Shown piece by piece: positions 12,171 through 23,770 of a stretch of 64,000 nucleotides of DNA. The position numbers and the translations under genes were made by a program. The notes beneath the pieces are model-generated. The model saw nothing but the letters and a program-made list of their open reading frames with translations. It was not told the origin of the DNA and searched no databases. The stretch comes from Congeria kusceri. Taxonomy: Eukaryota; Mollusca; Bivalvia; Myida; Dreissenidae. The stretch's first letter is position 1; the number at the start of each line of letters is the position of its first letter. The stretch covers positions 7,828,115-7,892,114 of the forward strand of contig CM051026.1 in the NCBI GenBank assembly GCA_027627225.1. The letters are read 5' to 3'.

Positions 12171-14460
12171 TCCCATTATGGAGATACTACCCAGCATATT
12201 ACACATTATGGAGATACTACCCAGCATATTACACATTATGGAGATACTACCCAGCATATTACACATTATGGAGATACTACCCAGCATATTACACATTATG
12301 GAGATACTACCCAGCATATTACACATTATGGAGATACTACCCAGCATAATACACATTATGGAGATACTACCCAGCATAATACACATTATTGTGATACTAC
12401 CCAGCATAATACACATTATTGTGATACTACCCAGTATATTACACATTATGGAGATACTACCCAGCATATTACACATTATGGAGATACTACCCAGCATATT
12501 ACACATTATGGAAATACTACCCAGCATATTACACATTATGGAGATACTACCCAGCATATTACACATTATGGAGATACTACCCAGCATATTACACATTATG
12601 GAGATACTACCCAGTATATTACACATTATGGAGATACTACCCAGCATATTACACATTATGGAGATACTACCCAGTATATTACACATTATGGAGATAATAC
12701 CCAGCATATTACACATTATGGAGATACTACCCAGCATATTACACATTATGGAAATACTACCCAGCATATTACACATTATGGAGATACTACCCAGCATATT
12801 ACACATTATGGAGATATTACCCAGCATATTACACATTATGGAGATACTACCCAGCATATTACACATTATGGAGATACTACCCAGCATATAACACATTATG
12901 GAGATACTACCCAGTATATTACACATTATGGAGATACTACCCAGTATATTACACATTATGGAGATACTACCCAGTATATTACACATTATGGCGATACTAT
13001 CCAGTATATTAAACATTATGGAGATACTACCCAGCATATAACACATTATGGAGATACTACCCAGTATATTACACATTATGGCGATAATACCCAGTATATT
13101 ACACATTACGGAGATACTACCCAGCATACTACACATTATGGAGATACTACCCAGCATATTACACATTATGGAGATACTACCCAGCATATTACACATTATG
13201 GAGATACTACCCAGCATATTACACATTATGGAGATACTACCCAGTATATTACACATTATGGCGATACTACCCAGCATATTACACATTATGGCGATAATAC
13301 CCAACATATTACACATTATGGAGATACTACCCAGCATATTACACATTATGGAGATACTACCCAGTATATTACACATTATGGAGATACTACCCAGTATATT
13401 ACACATTATGGAGATACTACCCAGTATATTACACATTATGGAGATACTAGCCAGTATATTACACATTATGGCGATACTACCCAGTATATTACACATTATG
13501 GAGATACTACCCAGCATATTACACATTATGGAGATACTACCCAGTATATTACACATTATGGAGATACTAGCCAGTATATTACACATTATGGCGATACTAC
13601 CCAGTATATTACACATTATGGAGATACTACCCAGTATATTACACATTATGGAGATACTACCCAGCATATTACACATTATGGCGATACTACCCAGCATATT
13701 ACACATTATGGCGATAATACCCAGTATATTACACATTATGGAGATACTACCCAGCATATTACACATTATGGAGATACTACCCAGCATATTACACATTATG
13801 GAGATAATACCCAGTATATTACACATTATGGAGATACTACCCAGCATATTACACATTATGGAGATACTACCCAGCATATTACACATTATGGAGATACTAC
13901 CCAGCATATTACACATTATGGAGATACTACCCAGCATATTACACATTATGGAGATACTACCCAGTATATTACACATTATGGAGATACTACCCAGTATATT
14001 ACACATTATGGAGATACTACCCAGTATATTACACATTATGGAGATACTAGCCAGTATATTACACATTATGGCGATACTACCCAGTATATTACACATCATG
14101 GAGATACTACCCAGCATATTACACATTATGGAGATACTACCCAGTATATTACACATTATGGAGATACTAGCCAGTATATTACACATTATGGCGATACTAC
14201 CCAGTATATTACACATTATGGAGATACTAGCCAGTATATTACACATTATGGAGATACTACCCAGCATATTACACATTATGGAGATACTACCCAGTATATT
14301 ACACATTATGGAGATACTACCCAGTATATTACACATTATGGCGATACTACCCAGTATATTACACATTATGGAGATACTAGCCAGTATATTACACATTATG
14401 GAGATACTACCCAGTATATTACACATTATGGAGATACTACCCAGCATATTACACATTATC
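12171..14460. repeat. 76-copy, 30-bp minisatellite
   Basis: The unit GAGATACTACCCAGCATATT plus ACACATTATG repeats without a length change for 2,280 bp (12181-14460), with a partial unit just before. Variants are confined to a few positions: GAG/GCG/GAA, TAC/TAA/TAG, and CAGC/CAGT. The period is a multiple of three and the consensus lacks stops in several frames. This produces very long open frames: 793 codons on +, 776 on -, and 485 and 237 in a second + frame. The 793-codon frame has no ATG (it opens at TTG, 12138). Substitutions change amino acids freely (His/Tyr, Thr/Asn, Thr/Ser), so there is no sign of protein-level constraint. Confidence 0.97.
13321..14220. repeat. higher-order duplication inside the minisatellite
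   Basis: Typing each 30-bp unit by its variants, the ten-unit block at 13321-13620 recurs at 13921-14220 in the same order, with one base difference that I can see (C at the CATCATG motif near 14097). The 600-bp (20-unit) offset indicates a recent block duplication rather than only single-unit slippage. Confidence 0.8.
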
Positions 14461-16495
14461 GTGATACCTATATTATTTCTAGATTTATTAGTTTTCATTA
14501 CCTAAGTAAAGAATTTTAACGGACAGGCTGACCTTGAACCTTTGTCTGTATCTTTAGCAGCATATAAAATGTATGGTACTACACAGCATCATATAATGCA
14601 TAGAACACAAATAAAATATATCAATAGACATTGTCGTCATGCAAAAATATATTTAATGAAAACATTTATGCAACACAAGCAAACATACGAACAAGTATCA
14701 ACATATAATAGCATCAAATCTGATAATTATTAAGAAGTTACAAAGTGAACCGTTTGATAAAACATTAATATAAAGTTTTTTCAGTGACCGTTTGATAAAA
14801 CATTTTATATATAAAGTTTTTCTAGTGACTTGATGAATGACCATAATGAAATGTTGTTTTTGTACTCTGCATTTTTTCATGCTTTCCAGCAATACACACA
14901 GTTTAATTTGGATTTTCAAATCAAATCAATCAAAGGGCAGCAACTATAACTTAACGAAAGTATTTTGTGTACTTTAAGTTCCATTAAACATCTCTTTTAT
15001 TATACAAAGTTTGATATGAATCTATGTCATACTTACACTTGAGTTTAGTTGTGTTGCAAAAAAGTACATTTACAGTATGTTGTTTAGTTGTTCACATACA
15101 AATCAAAGGCAATTAGTATAAGATCATGAATTGTAAGGAACATAACATCATATTCTATAACAATATTATATTTAACGTTATACATAAAATTTGTGAAAAG
15201 GTGTATAGTTTTTAACAAGAAAACAAGAACATCAAACAAAGGGCAATAACTCCAAAAAACTTTGCTACTGTACTCTAACTCCCAACATCCATTAGCAGTA
15301 TTTGAATGTAATTAAGTATGCCTTTTCTCAACATACTTAATTATTATATTAAATAGTTTCATTAAAATACTTCAACTTCACGAGTTACAGTTCACACAAC
15401 ATTTGGAATTTACAGGACAGACATACATGGTGATTACGATATACCCCCAAAGTACCTTATTGGGCATGCAAACGAAGCAATGAACAATCGTTAAAATGTG
15501 TAAGTGACAATGTATTACAATAGTTAAAATGCATAAGTAACAAAATAAGTAACAAAACAAAAAACCTGCATTTACAAATCAAGAAAAGAATCTACTCAAT
15601 TCCACAAAGCGATAACATTCTGTTGAGAATATCTTGTAGTCTTCTTTAGAGTTCAAATGGAAAGATGAATTTGTTTTGCAGGAGAATGCTATTAATAAGA
15701 AAAACAGAAGATGTTGTTCACATTAATGATCTCTTTCAGTTAGCTTTTTTTTCTGACATCCTGCGTATATTTAGCTTTAATATGAATCAGTTTTGCAAAA
15801 AACCAGTTACAGTATAGTTACCCAGTGTTACAATTGACTGAACCACCATTGTACTGTATCAGTATTGGCCTCTTTTTAAATAAACATACAAATATACGAT
15901 GCAAAGGATTTTTTTTTAAACAACATACAATCAACTGCTACATTTTTCAACTGTGTATCTAGAACTGTTTCAGCATAACACGAAACAAGAATGTCAGTTG
16001 AGTACTTTGACCTTCTCAAAGACATGGCAGTAATCCTCGACCCACTGTGACTAGCTTGCCTCGACCGGAAGACCCTGACTGCTATAGGGCCTGCAAAACA
16101 GAAACTGACTAAGAATGGATGACCGTCTGAAAACATGTGTGTGAACCATCGTAACAATACAAACGTTTTAATAGAAAGACTTGTATCAATATTAAATATG
16201 GTAAACAAATGTACACAAGTAATGAATACAGCATGAAACTCTAGCTGAAACATGTTCTGTTTTTAGTTAAAAGTAACATTGACTTTGGCTTATTAGGACT
16301 CGTATTTCAACCTAATCATGGCCTGGATATAATCTATATAAACAATTTTCCACAAGATTCTGAGCACCACCTGGTACACTAACGGATGTTTTCCTTGGAT
16401 TCCAGCAAGACTTGATGGTATAGAAATGTTTCCAATAGATGTTTTTAATAGACAAGATGCAACAACCCTGTGTCGAATACTAAATATCTAACCTC
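14461..16495. other. no clear gene
   Basis: AT-rich. A ~45-bp tandem pair (CCGTTTGATAAAACATT...ATATAAAGTTTTT) lies at 14745-14830. A minus-strand frame near 15876-16253 contains a good acceptor (TTTCTGTTTTGCAG, complement near 16092) and a GC-richer patch, but I could not recognise a protein. Confidence 0.5.
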
Positions 16496-16712
16496 AAACA
16501 AGATGCTGTGTTTGATAAACACACATGCCCCAGGTTGGTGCTAGATAGCCCATTTGAATTCTAAGTACAAATTAGGTCAAGGTCAAAGTGAGGTTGGGTG
16601 ATATGGAAAGATTGGGAATGGTCATAAGTAACAACTGTGCAAGTATCCAAGTGCTGTAGCAAGCGGTGTTGGTGTTAGACGAAACGGTAAAATCTAGTAC
16701 ACCAAGAAACAC
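16496..16712 (-). repeat. end fragment of the TTTCGTCTAGCAC repeat family
   Basis: The sequence is the reverse complement of the repeat at 54541-55215. AAACACACATGCCCC and AAGGTCAAAGTGAGGTTGGGTGATAT-type phrases occur in mirrored order, ending in AGACGAAACGGTAAAATCTAGT. Confidence 0.75.
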
Positions 16713-16896
16713 TGCATACCTCTGATGTGCATTTCTGTGTAAGACAGGGAATGTCTGAGATGGAGTTGGTCAAATGTCGATACTGCCCACGATTGTCACC
16801 AGCTGCTTTGGCACAAACCTAGAAATGCAGAATAACATATCATTAAATAAAACAATGTTATATAACACATCTTTCAATAACACATGTATAAATATT

Positions 16897-17700
16897 AGGG
16901 ATGCTTACGAGTATTCGGATATACGGATATCTGAATATGATCAAGTATCGGGACACTTAAAAGGGATTCGGATACCATATTGTGTGACGAACATGTTGTT
17001 ATTGTATTGTTTTACTTGTTTATTATTGTAAATGTAGTTGCAATGTCTGTTTCAATAGACGATAATCCGTTTACTCGTAACACATCATTGACAAACTGAC
17101 ATTAATCCATTTATTGGCTGTTTGCAGCAAGGGGCCTTTGACAGTACCCTTATCAACATGTCAAGGGGCCTCTGACCAACCGCTTTGGCCTGTCTTGTCA
17201 TTCACAGGTCAATTGTTTCATATCCTAGGCACTAATAAATAAGCAAAGGCCAAAATTTACCTAAGCTGAAATGTGTGATTTTTTTTCTACTGTCTACTCG
17301 ATTCGAATTTACTGTACAATAGTAGGCATTTTATATTGTTTGACTATAAAAATAAAAATTTCTTGTTAAAGACTTTACTCTTCAAAACAAGTACTGTATA
17401 AATGGGTTTTTTATATTCAATAATTTATTATATTGTATGTACATCTTAAAAAAGAAACTAAGAAGTAAACAAAATACTCGAGCATGATCTTATCTATTAA
17501 ATCAACTTTAAGGTTGTTGACTTTTTCACATAAAAAGGTGTGCAACGCATATTTATAACAATTAATAACAACACTGAACACTACTAAGAAATGTCATTTC
17601 ATGAATGATATCATCATTTTAAATGCCACAGGAGCATTCGACGTAATAAGGTTTACAAAAATTACGCTTACGAAGGATACGGATATCCGGATAGTATTGA
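16897..17700. mobile_element. possible hAT-like relic
   Basis: TAGGGATGCTTACGAGTATT followed by CGGATATACGGATAT at 16897-16935 resembles the TAGGGATGC ends of hAT-type elements. A related phrase, CTTACGAAGGATACGGATAT, appears at 17667-17695. The two copies are in direct orientation rather than inverted, so the element is not intact and its limits are uncertain. Confidence 0.25.
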
Positions 17701-17837
17701 GAAATACCAATTTAGGATTTACTATGGTTCCCTAGTAAATACTGATACAAATCTGAGGAAGAAATACTATTTCCTTCATTTATGTCAGGATGGGTTTTAA
17801 TTTTATTAGGCTTACATTACTTAACCTACTGAAAACA

Positions 17838-17935
17838 AGAGGGCCATAAGGCCCTAGGTTTTAGGTCGCTGACGTGGCCCTAGGTTTTAGGTCGCTGACG
17901 TGGCCCTAGGTTTTAGGTCGCTGACGTGGTCGTAC
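17838..17935 (+). repeat. Helitron-like 5' end with 26-bp triplication
   Basis: ACAAGAGGGCCATAAGGCCC is followed by three perfect copies of a 26-bp unit (CTAGGTTTTAGGTCGCTGACGTGGC-type). The phrase AGGTCGCT plus the AAGAGGGCCAT lead-in matches the ends of the elements at 11115 and 56826, so this is a stranded end in which a local triplication arose. Confidence 0.7.
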
Positions 17936-18026
17936 ACATGCATGTACATAACATAACTGAAGCATTAAAAAATAACAATGTTGTAAGAAATATCAAACTT
18001 GCTTCTTGAAAAAAAAAACATTGTTA

Positions 18027-18152
18027 CCTTCAATGGAAACTCTCAGTTGGCTCTGGTTAGTTTTTTTACCTTTGAGGGTTCATGTAGCAATAACTTCCCA
18101 TTCAGTCTGAAAGCCTCCACTACCATCTTGTAGTGATGTCAGTGCAACTGCA
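18027..18152 (-). pseudogene. BRCT-like exon remnant, copy 1
   Basis: On the minus strand an acceptor (CCCATTTCAG) and a donor (TTGAAG/GTAACA) bound 126 bases that stay in one frame except for a single TGA. After a lead GAVALTSLQDG the frame reads EWEVIAT(stop)TLKGKKTNQ and then LRVSIEG. This resembles the first strand and helix of a BRCT domain (V-x-T-GTL...). It is clearly related to the piece at 18889-18988: both begin CACTG(A/G)CATCACTACAAGATGG. The BRCT identity is a weak inference from a short motif. Confidence 0.35.
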
Positions 18153-18888
18153 CCTGAAATGGGAGAGTTACTGTAACTTACTAGTTGCATTATTGTTAAG
18201 CTTGTAAACCATTTTAACTGAATATATAGAGAAGCATCTATCATTGGATCTCAAACACGTACAAATATGGACAACATTTATCACAAGCTACTTTAGGGTC
18301 TGCGCAATTTCAACCAAGAGAGGCAGAATAACTTTAAAATCTGACACAAATCTGTAGATGAATATTGTTTCTTGATTTCTGTTTTACATCCATCAGATGA
18401 CAGCCAGGAATGGGATGATTTCATGGTGGTGGTATTACTGAATCCATTTTTAAAGTCCCTTTGCATTATTATAATGTGAACTTATTATAAAGGCAATCAG
18501 TTGAAGCACAGTATACATATTTTCTATTTGTATACCTCTGTAACAACTCAACACATGTATTTTATTAAAATTTACTTAATTACAAAGCAAAAGAAAATAC
18601 TGACAATAGAACAGAGACTAGTTTGTGATGTAAAATGTCATCCTAAAAACCTATTGGTGACGTATTGCTGTTTTCCGGGATAAATGACAGGAAATCCTGA
18701 AACTAAATACACTGTTCTATAAGTATGTTAATAGAACACATGCAAGATTTAATTACATTTTACATAAAGGGCCTTCAATGAACTCTTTATTGTACATTGA
18801 TACGAGTCCAATTTGTAATTGAAACATAACAAACCATATAATGTCGATTAAAGAAATTCATAGCTTGCTATAATAAAAACACTAACCA

Positions 18889-18988
18889 TGTCCTTTTCAA
18901 GACAGTCATAGTGAACCATGTTGGCCATTGAGAGTTCCTGTAAAAACAACTGTTTTCCCATCCATCTTGTAGTGATGCCAGTGTAACT
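18889..18988 (-). pseudogene. BRCT-like exon remnant, copy 2
   Basis: Minus-strand sequence between an acceptor (CATAATACAG) and a donor (GGACATG/GTTAGT). In one frame it reads MDGKTVVFTGTLNG, the classic start of a BRCT domain, then meets stops. A one-base change of frame continues as MVHYDCLEKDM. With copy 1, about 850 bp away, it looks like duplicated and decayed exons of a single gene. I cannot name the gene. Confidence 0.4.
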
Positions 18989-19800
18989 GCCCCTGTATTA
19001 TGTGAGGTGCAGTATTGCTTGAACAAAACTTTTTACTGCAAACATTTGGTCCTTAAAGCAGCAGACCGGAAATATGTAATAGAAAAAATAACACTTTGTA
19101 GAAAGCAATTAAATGGACATCTTACTGATCAAAAGACAAAAAACCGCATTGAAATCGGTAAAATAATAACGTTCAGATAACTTTTTTATCGCATTATTTC
19201 TGTATGTGATAGCTGGTGATGCCTCTGGAGTAAATCAGTGTGTACATTCGTGTATATTCCGTTCGTACCAAGTGTTTTCTAACGTGGACATTATAAAATG
19301 CTTTTCGTAAATCAGATTCAGTTGTCAGTCGAATCAAGGACATTATGTTCAGTAGAACAAAGATTAATTTAAGATGTATTTAATTATATTCTAACCCACT
19401 TTCGGTAATGCACATTGTCCTAAATATAATGAACATTTCTTCACAGTATAATCTGGTAGTCTTTCACTATGCTAGAAGAAACTTGACACTCACTGACACA
19501 GGCGAGTTTTTGGTATTTTCTTGTTTTTGACCTATGCATGTAGCACTGGTAGTGATTGCATCACAGTTGTATTTTGTAGCAAAAAATTGCAAAAATGGTC
19601 TTGAAAAGCACACAGTTTGGGGGTGAAAAATGGATTGTCTTGAAGGGAAAAATGCTTGAAATACACATTGTTCAATAGGCACATCTGAAAATGTGTTTGT
19701 TTACAGGTATGGTGATTGTTGGATCCTAGACTACAGTTCAAATCCAGACCTGACAGATTGTGTCAGAGACCCAAGAATGTGTGGTTTGCATCTTACTCAC

Positions 19801-19933
19801 AGGTTATAGTTGCTATCAACAAGCATCACATGCTCTCCTGAGGTCTTCATGTTTGTTATACATGGCATAGTGGGGAGTCTCGAACATGAGGTGTTCCCAG
19901 TAGTGGATCTCCTGGAACATCTTCAACAGAACT
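19801..19933 (-). pseudogene. axonemal dynein heavy-chain exon (frameshifted)
   Basis: On the minus strand, an acceptor (GGTATTTCAG) and a strong donor (CCT/GTGAGTAAG) bound 133 bases. The frame reads FQEIHYWEHLMFETPHYAMY, then YNKHEDLR. This is the tail-region motif of axonemal dynein heavy chains (x-QEIxYWExLxFExPHY...LRxLREHVMLVVRDYN). After HEDLR the frame is lost, but the next frame continues EHVMLVDSNYN, exactly where the family reads EHVMLVVRDYN. So one small indel has broken the exon, or the assembly has an error. Dynein tails mediate chain dimerisation and assembly. No other dynein exon was found, so this is a lone duplicated exon, or part of a gene mostly outside recognisable range. 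Confidence 0.65.
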
Positions 19934-20366
19934 CTGAAATACCATGCTGCGTTAATGGACGTTGTTTGAAAAGTTCAGCCCTTATTTGCTATATAGAGAA
20001 TATTTGTTTGTTTTCGGTGTGATAACGAGTAATATCATTACAGGAAAGGGAAACAATTAATTAATTTTTTTTTATGCATTATTAATTGTTGTTTTACATT
20101 TTATTGGAAAATGTCGCGGGAATCATATTGTCATTTCACAGGGAGTATTAAGAAACCAGTAATCAGACAGTATAACACAAAACTCTACAAAGACACACAA
20201 GTATTTCTCACTAAAATAGAACAATCCTGGACCATATCTATTGTTATTCACTTAGCTGTGGTCTATTCTGAGATGAACATTAGTTTTGTTATTATTGCTT
20301 GCACCAAACATATTAAACAATGGTGGAACCAAACATTAGAAAAATGTCATGGTTTAAAACTGTAGA

Positions 20367-20523
20367 TGTTGTACCTAAGAAAACCTCCCAGGACCATGTC
20401 AATGGGTCACTGCAGTCGGACCTACACAGACACAGACCAAGCGGCTACGTGCAAGCAAGATAGAAGACGTCAAACAGGCCACTGAGGACTCAAGTAAAAC
20501 CACTCTCCCATACCATCTGTGAC
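20367..20523 (+). CDS. candidate terminal exon, unidentified
   Basis: After AAACTGTAG a plus-strand frame of about 50 codons is polar and protein-like (VGPTQTQTKRLRASKIEDVK) and ends at TGA. It is richer in GC than its surroundings. The opposite strand also offers an acceptor (CTTCTCTTTCAG, complement near 20530) with a frame starting VLVTDGMGEW, so strand is uncertain. No family is recognised. Confidence 0.2.
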
Positions 20524-21416
20524 CAATACCTGAAAGAGAAGACAAGAAATGGCAGATGCAGATGAAATCACCATAGTTAATATAAACTGTTAAGAAAAAA
20601 TATTGCAAGAAGTTCACAGACAATTTTACAATATTTTTTATTCATTCATGGCTGCACAAAATGGGATTTAAAAAAAAACACAAAAAAACATGCACTTTCT
20701 GACAGCATGTCCACAAAATATCAAAATCATGCAGTAATTACAACTTTGCCAAGAGGTGTCTGTAACTCATGTATGTCTATGTAAATATCAAAATACTCCC
20801 TTGCTTCAGAGCAAACTGGGGTTTAACCATTCAGTTTCTTATGTAAATTGCATTTGAATCCACACTTTAATATCTCCTGTCAAAATGAGGACCAGAGCAA
20901 GGAATGATCATGTATACATTATAACTGTAAAGTCGCTTACAACATTAATATACTTGATGTAATTAAAACACCAGCATTAAAATCTGATACAAGTAATCAA
21001 AATGCAGCTCAATTTCACAGTATGGTTAACAGATTTTTGCAAGAGTGTAGTCCCCTGCCAGTCAGCATACCGGGGTATATGGTTAAAAAATGTCAAGTGC
21101 TTCCAATTAACTCCACCACCAGGAAACATTGATGAAACAAGAGAGTCTGAAGGAATTTTTAAAGTAGAGAATCAACCAAGCAAAATTGCTGTTAAATTAT
21201 TTAGAAACCCAACATCATTCGTTTTCCTTTTGTTTACATGGCAACCAGAGTTCTGAGTGGATCAGTAAAATGTGTGATAAGAGCCACGTTATTAAATCCA
21301 GGTGGTTTCAGATTAGATGTTTAATGAAAAATGACAGTGGACAACACATGACAAACGACGGGAAACATCTCACCAAAATAGCTCATCTTAGACTATTCAG
21401 TTGGTACAGTAAAACC

Positions 21417-22734
21417 CCGCTAATAAGACCACTCAAGGGACTTTATACAAGTGGTCTTAATAGTGGGGTGGTCTTAATATTGAGGTTTGGCAGATCAGCA
21501 CCTATAAGTATATAAATGTACATGTATCCCTCTCCATTTTTCAAGATAATACATAAATCAACAACAATATTGTTGTAATTTATTATTTCCTTGAAAACAA
21601 ATTTGAAAATATAACAAATAATAATATTTAATGTATACCATCATCATCATCAAAATTATCATCATCAACATGATCATTGTTTCATTCATATGTATAAGAA
21701 ATCCTTGCTCATCATAATCATCATAGTCTATGTACATCATCATCATCATCAACACCTTAATTAAAAAAAAAACTTACTTAGAACTGTCTGCTTAGCCAAT
21801 GACCTAATTTTCAAAGAGTGATACGGAAATGAGCTGTTTATGAAGTCAGAGATTAAATAAACTTGTGTTCAATTCAAATTGCATTTCTAGGCTATCAGCG
21901 TACTTACCCACTGCCTGCCAATTAGTGTCTTATCAAAACATTTATAATGGTCAAATTACACCAAATCGGAAGTCTAATCCCCAGGGTTACATGCTGTCAG
22001 TTAGATAATAAACACATATGGTTCAGTGTATAATGCATATGAATTAAAAAATACAGTTTAAATGATATGTTTTGGTATCAATTTAAAGGTATATATGTAA
22101 GAAATAAGAAAAAATACAGTTTTAGGCACTACTTTAAAATATTGGTTCCCAGCTTCATAACTTTTGGCCCATGTATTCATGCACAAAATGGCAGCCTCCA
22201 TGCCCGTCAAAACCGGTGTGTTTATTCTAAGGAAAAACTTTGAGTTACAACGCATAGAATTTGTTGACATGCTGTTTTTTCAAAAGGTTATGGCCTTATC
22301 TTTCCAACGATGTATGGTGATATACTAGAAAGTAGCTTGGTCATGGTGAAAATTGAAATCAAACATTGTATATTTTATATGTAACAATGAAGGAATTTAT
22401 TTGCGCATGTGTAACCTAATGTGGTTCTTCGCAAGTTTTCGATTATATCGCAAAGCAGTCTGTTAGCTCAAAGTCGAATGTCGTTAATTGATGCTGCAAC
22501 TGCGAACGACCGATTTACACTTTGTAGGGCCGGTCGGATTAGCTGGGTCATTTTAAGCGTTAATTTACCTGTTTGGTTTGCGAAAAGTGGTCGTAATAGG
22601 GAATAGCGGGGTTCCCGTATAATCGGGGTTCGTGACCATTGAAATATATAGGAAAACAATCGGGTCTTTTAAAAAGTGCCCGCATCAGCGGGGTGGTCGT
22701 AAAATCGGGGTGGTTGTTAAGCGGGGTTTTGGTG
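21417..22734 (+). mobile_element. TA-flanked DNA element, copy 1
   Basis: It starts with CAGTAAAACCCCGCTAATAA preceded by TA (21415-21416). It ends with GCGGGGTTTTGGTG followed by TA (22735-22736), so both ends share the inverted AAAACCCCGCT core. This fits the Tc1/mariner-pogo superfamily (TA target). No transposase frame is visible, so it is non-autonomous. It contains a (CAT)n microsatellite at 21640-21755. The second copy at 24465-25104 is in the opposite orientation. Confidence 0.6.
21640..21755. repeat. (CAT)n-rich microsatellite
   Basis: Imperfect ATC/CAT triplet runs at 21640-21670 and 21715-21752. They account for the Met/Tyr/Asp-rich minus-strand frame here. Confidence 0.85.
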
Positions 22735-22894
22735 TACATATGTTGGTAAGTGGAAGGGGCATACATTTGTAGAAATACAAAATTGAGTTATGGCAATTAT
22801 TTCATTAAATTATTCCAAGTTTCAACCTTATGTAGTTGATTACTTATATAGTTTTGAAATGATAAGTTTTAAACATAAACTTTAACCAAAAAAT

Positions 22895-23377
22895 CTAAGT
22901 GAAAAAGGGGGCATAACTCTGTCAATATGCAAAACAGAGTTAAAGGGAGGTTGGCCCTGACACTGGAGTTGATGACAAAGGTATGTTCCAATTTCAACGT
23001 GAATAAATAATGTAATTCTGAAGTTAAACGTTTTTAATCTAAACTTTAACCAGAAAATCTATGTGAAAAGGGGGCATAACTCTGACAAAATACAAAACAG
23101 AGTTATATGGAATGTTGCCCCTGACACTGGAGTTGATGACATAGGTATATTCCAATTTTCAAGTGAATAACGTATGTAGTCCTGCAGTTACAAAACTTCT
23201 GAACATAAACTTGTCAATGGAGTTGATGACAAAGGTATGTTCTAAGTTTTAAGAGAATAATTTGTTTAGTTTTGAAGTTACAAGACTTTTGAATAAAAAC
23301 TTTAACCAAATTCAGACGCCGACGCTGATGCCGGGGGAAGTAGGATAGCTCACCTATTCTTCGAATAGTCGAGCTAA
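22895..23377 (+). mobile_element. Helitron-like element end with tandem units
   Basis: Two and a half copies of a unit marked GGGGGCATAACTCTG and CTGGAGTTGATGACAAAGG (markers at 22968, 23132 and 23222; 164-bp spacing, the last shortened). They lead to GACGCCGACGCTGATGCC and then a terminal hairpin, CTATTC-TTC-GAATAG (23354-23368), followed by TCGAGCTAA. A short hairpin a few bases before CTRR is the 3' signature of Helitrons. The same unit forms the reversed six-copy array at 60000-61060. Confidence 0.6.
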
Positions 23378-23655
23378 AAATAAGACTTTTTGAAAAACAT
23401 GCCTATATTTTATACTTGCTTTAGCATACGTTTGTTGAATAACAAGACTGCTTCTCAAAATGCTGCAAACTTTACAGAGCCAGATATTTATTAAAAAGAA
23501 CTTGTCACTACAAGGTGGAAAGACAGCAAAGCGGATGGACATGGCAAATCACACTATACACGCTTATTACATTGGGCTGGGGGATGGGTAAAAAAATATA
23601 TACTGGTAGCAGACTGCACAATCACTAATGGCAGAATTAAGAACTTATATCTTAC

Positions 23656-23770
23656 CATCATATTCATAAGCCTTGGAAAATCATCAACCAACAGCAGTAT
23701 TGTGCAGCGAGAGGTTGAATGCTTTTTTTCAATGGGCACACTTTGAAGAAGCATGAAATGAACGTCAGTG
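23656..23770 (-). CDS. candidate internal exon, unidentified
   Basis: Bounded on the minus strand by an acceptor (TAGCTTCATTGCAG) and a donor (ATGATG/GTAAGAT). It is open for 38 codons plus one leading base and reads like protein: LLQSVPIEKKHSTSRC, then LLVDDFPRLMNMM. The family is not recognised. Its phase (one leading base) fits the alternative frame of the exon at 24322-24414, which ends with two bases, so both may belong to one gene. Confidence 0.35.

Noticed and set aside
12171..14460. CRISPR-like array
   Set aside because: The units are directly adjacent with no spacers, the sequence is eukaryotic, and no cas genes are present.
12168..14498. 776-codon minus-strand frame with a real ATG
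   Set aside because: Same array on the other strand. A period of 30 keeps it open by construction; no promoter, splice or codon signal supports it.
12138..14519. 793-codon plus-strand frame of a ten-residue repeat (THYGDTTQHI)
   Set aside because: It is the minisatellite read in one frame. It has no ATG, opens at a TTG, and unit differences are mostly amino-acid changing.
15876..16253. 125-codon minus-strand frame
   Set aside because: A good acceptor lies inside it, but the frame upstream of that site is intron-like and the rest matches no known pattern.
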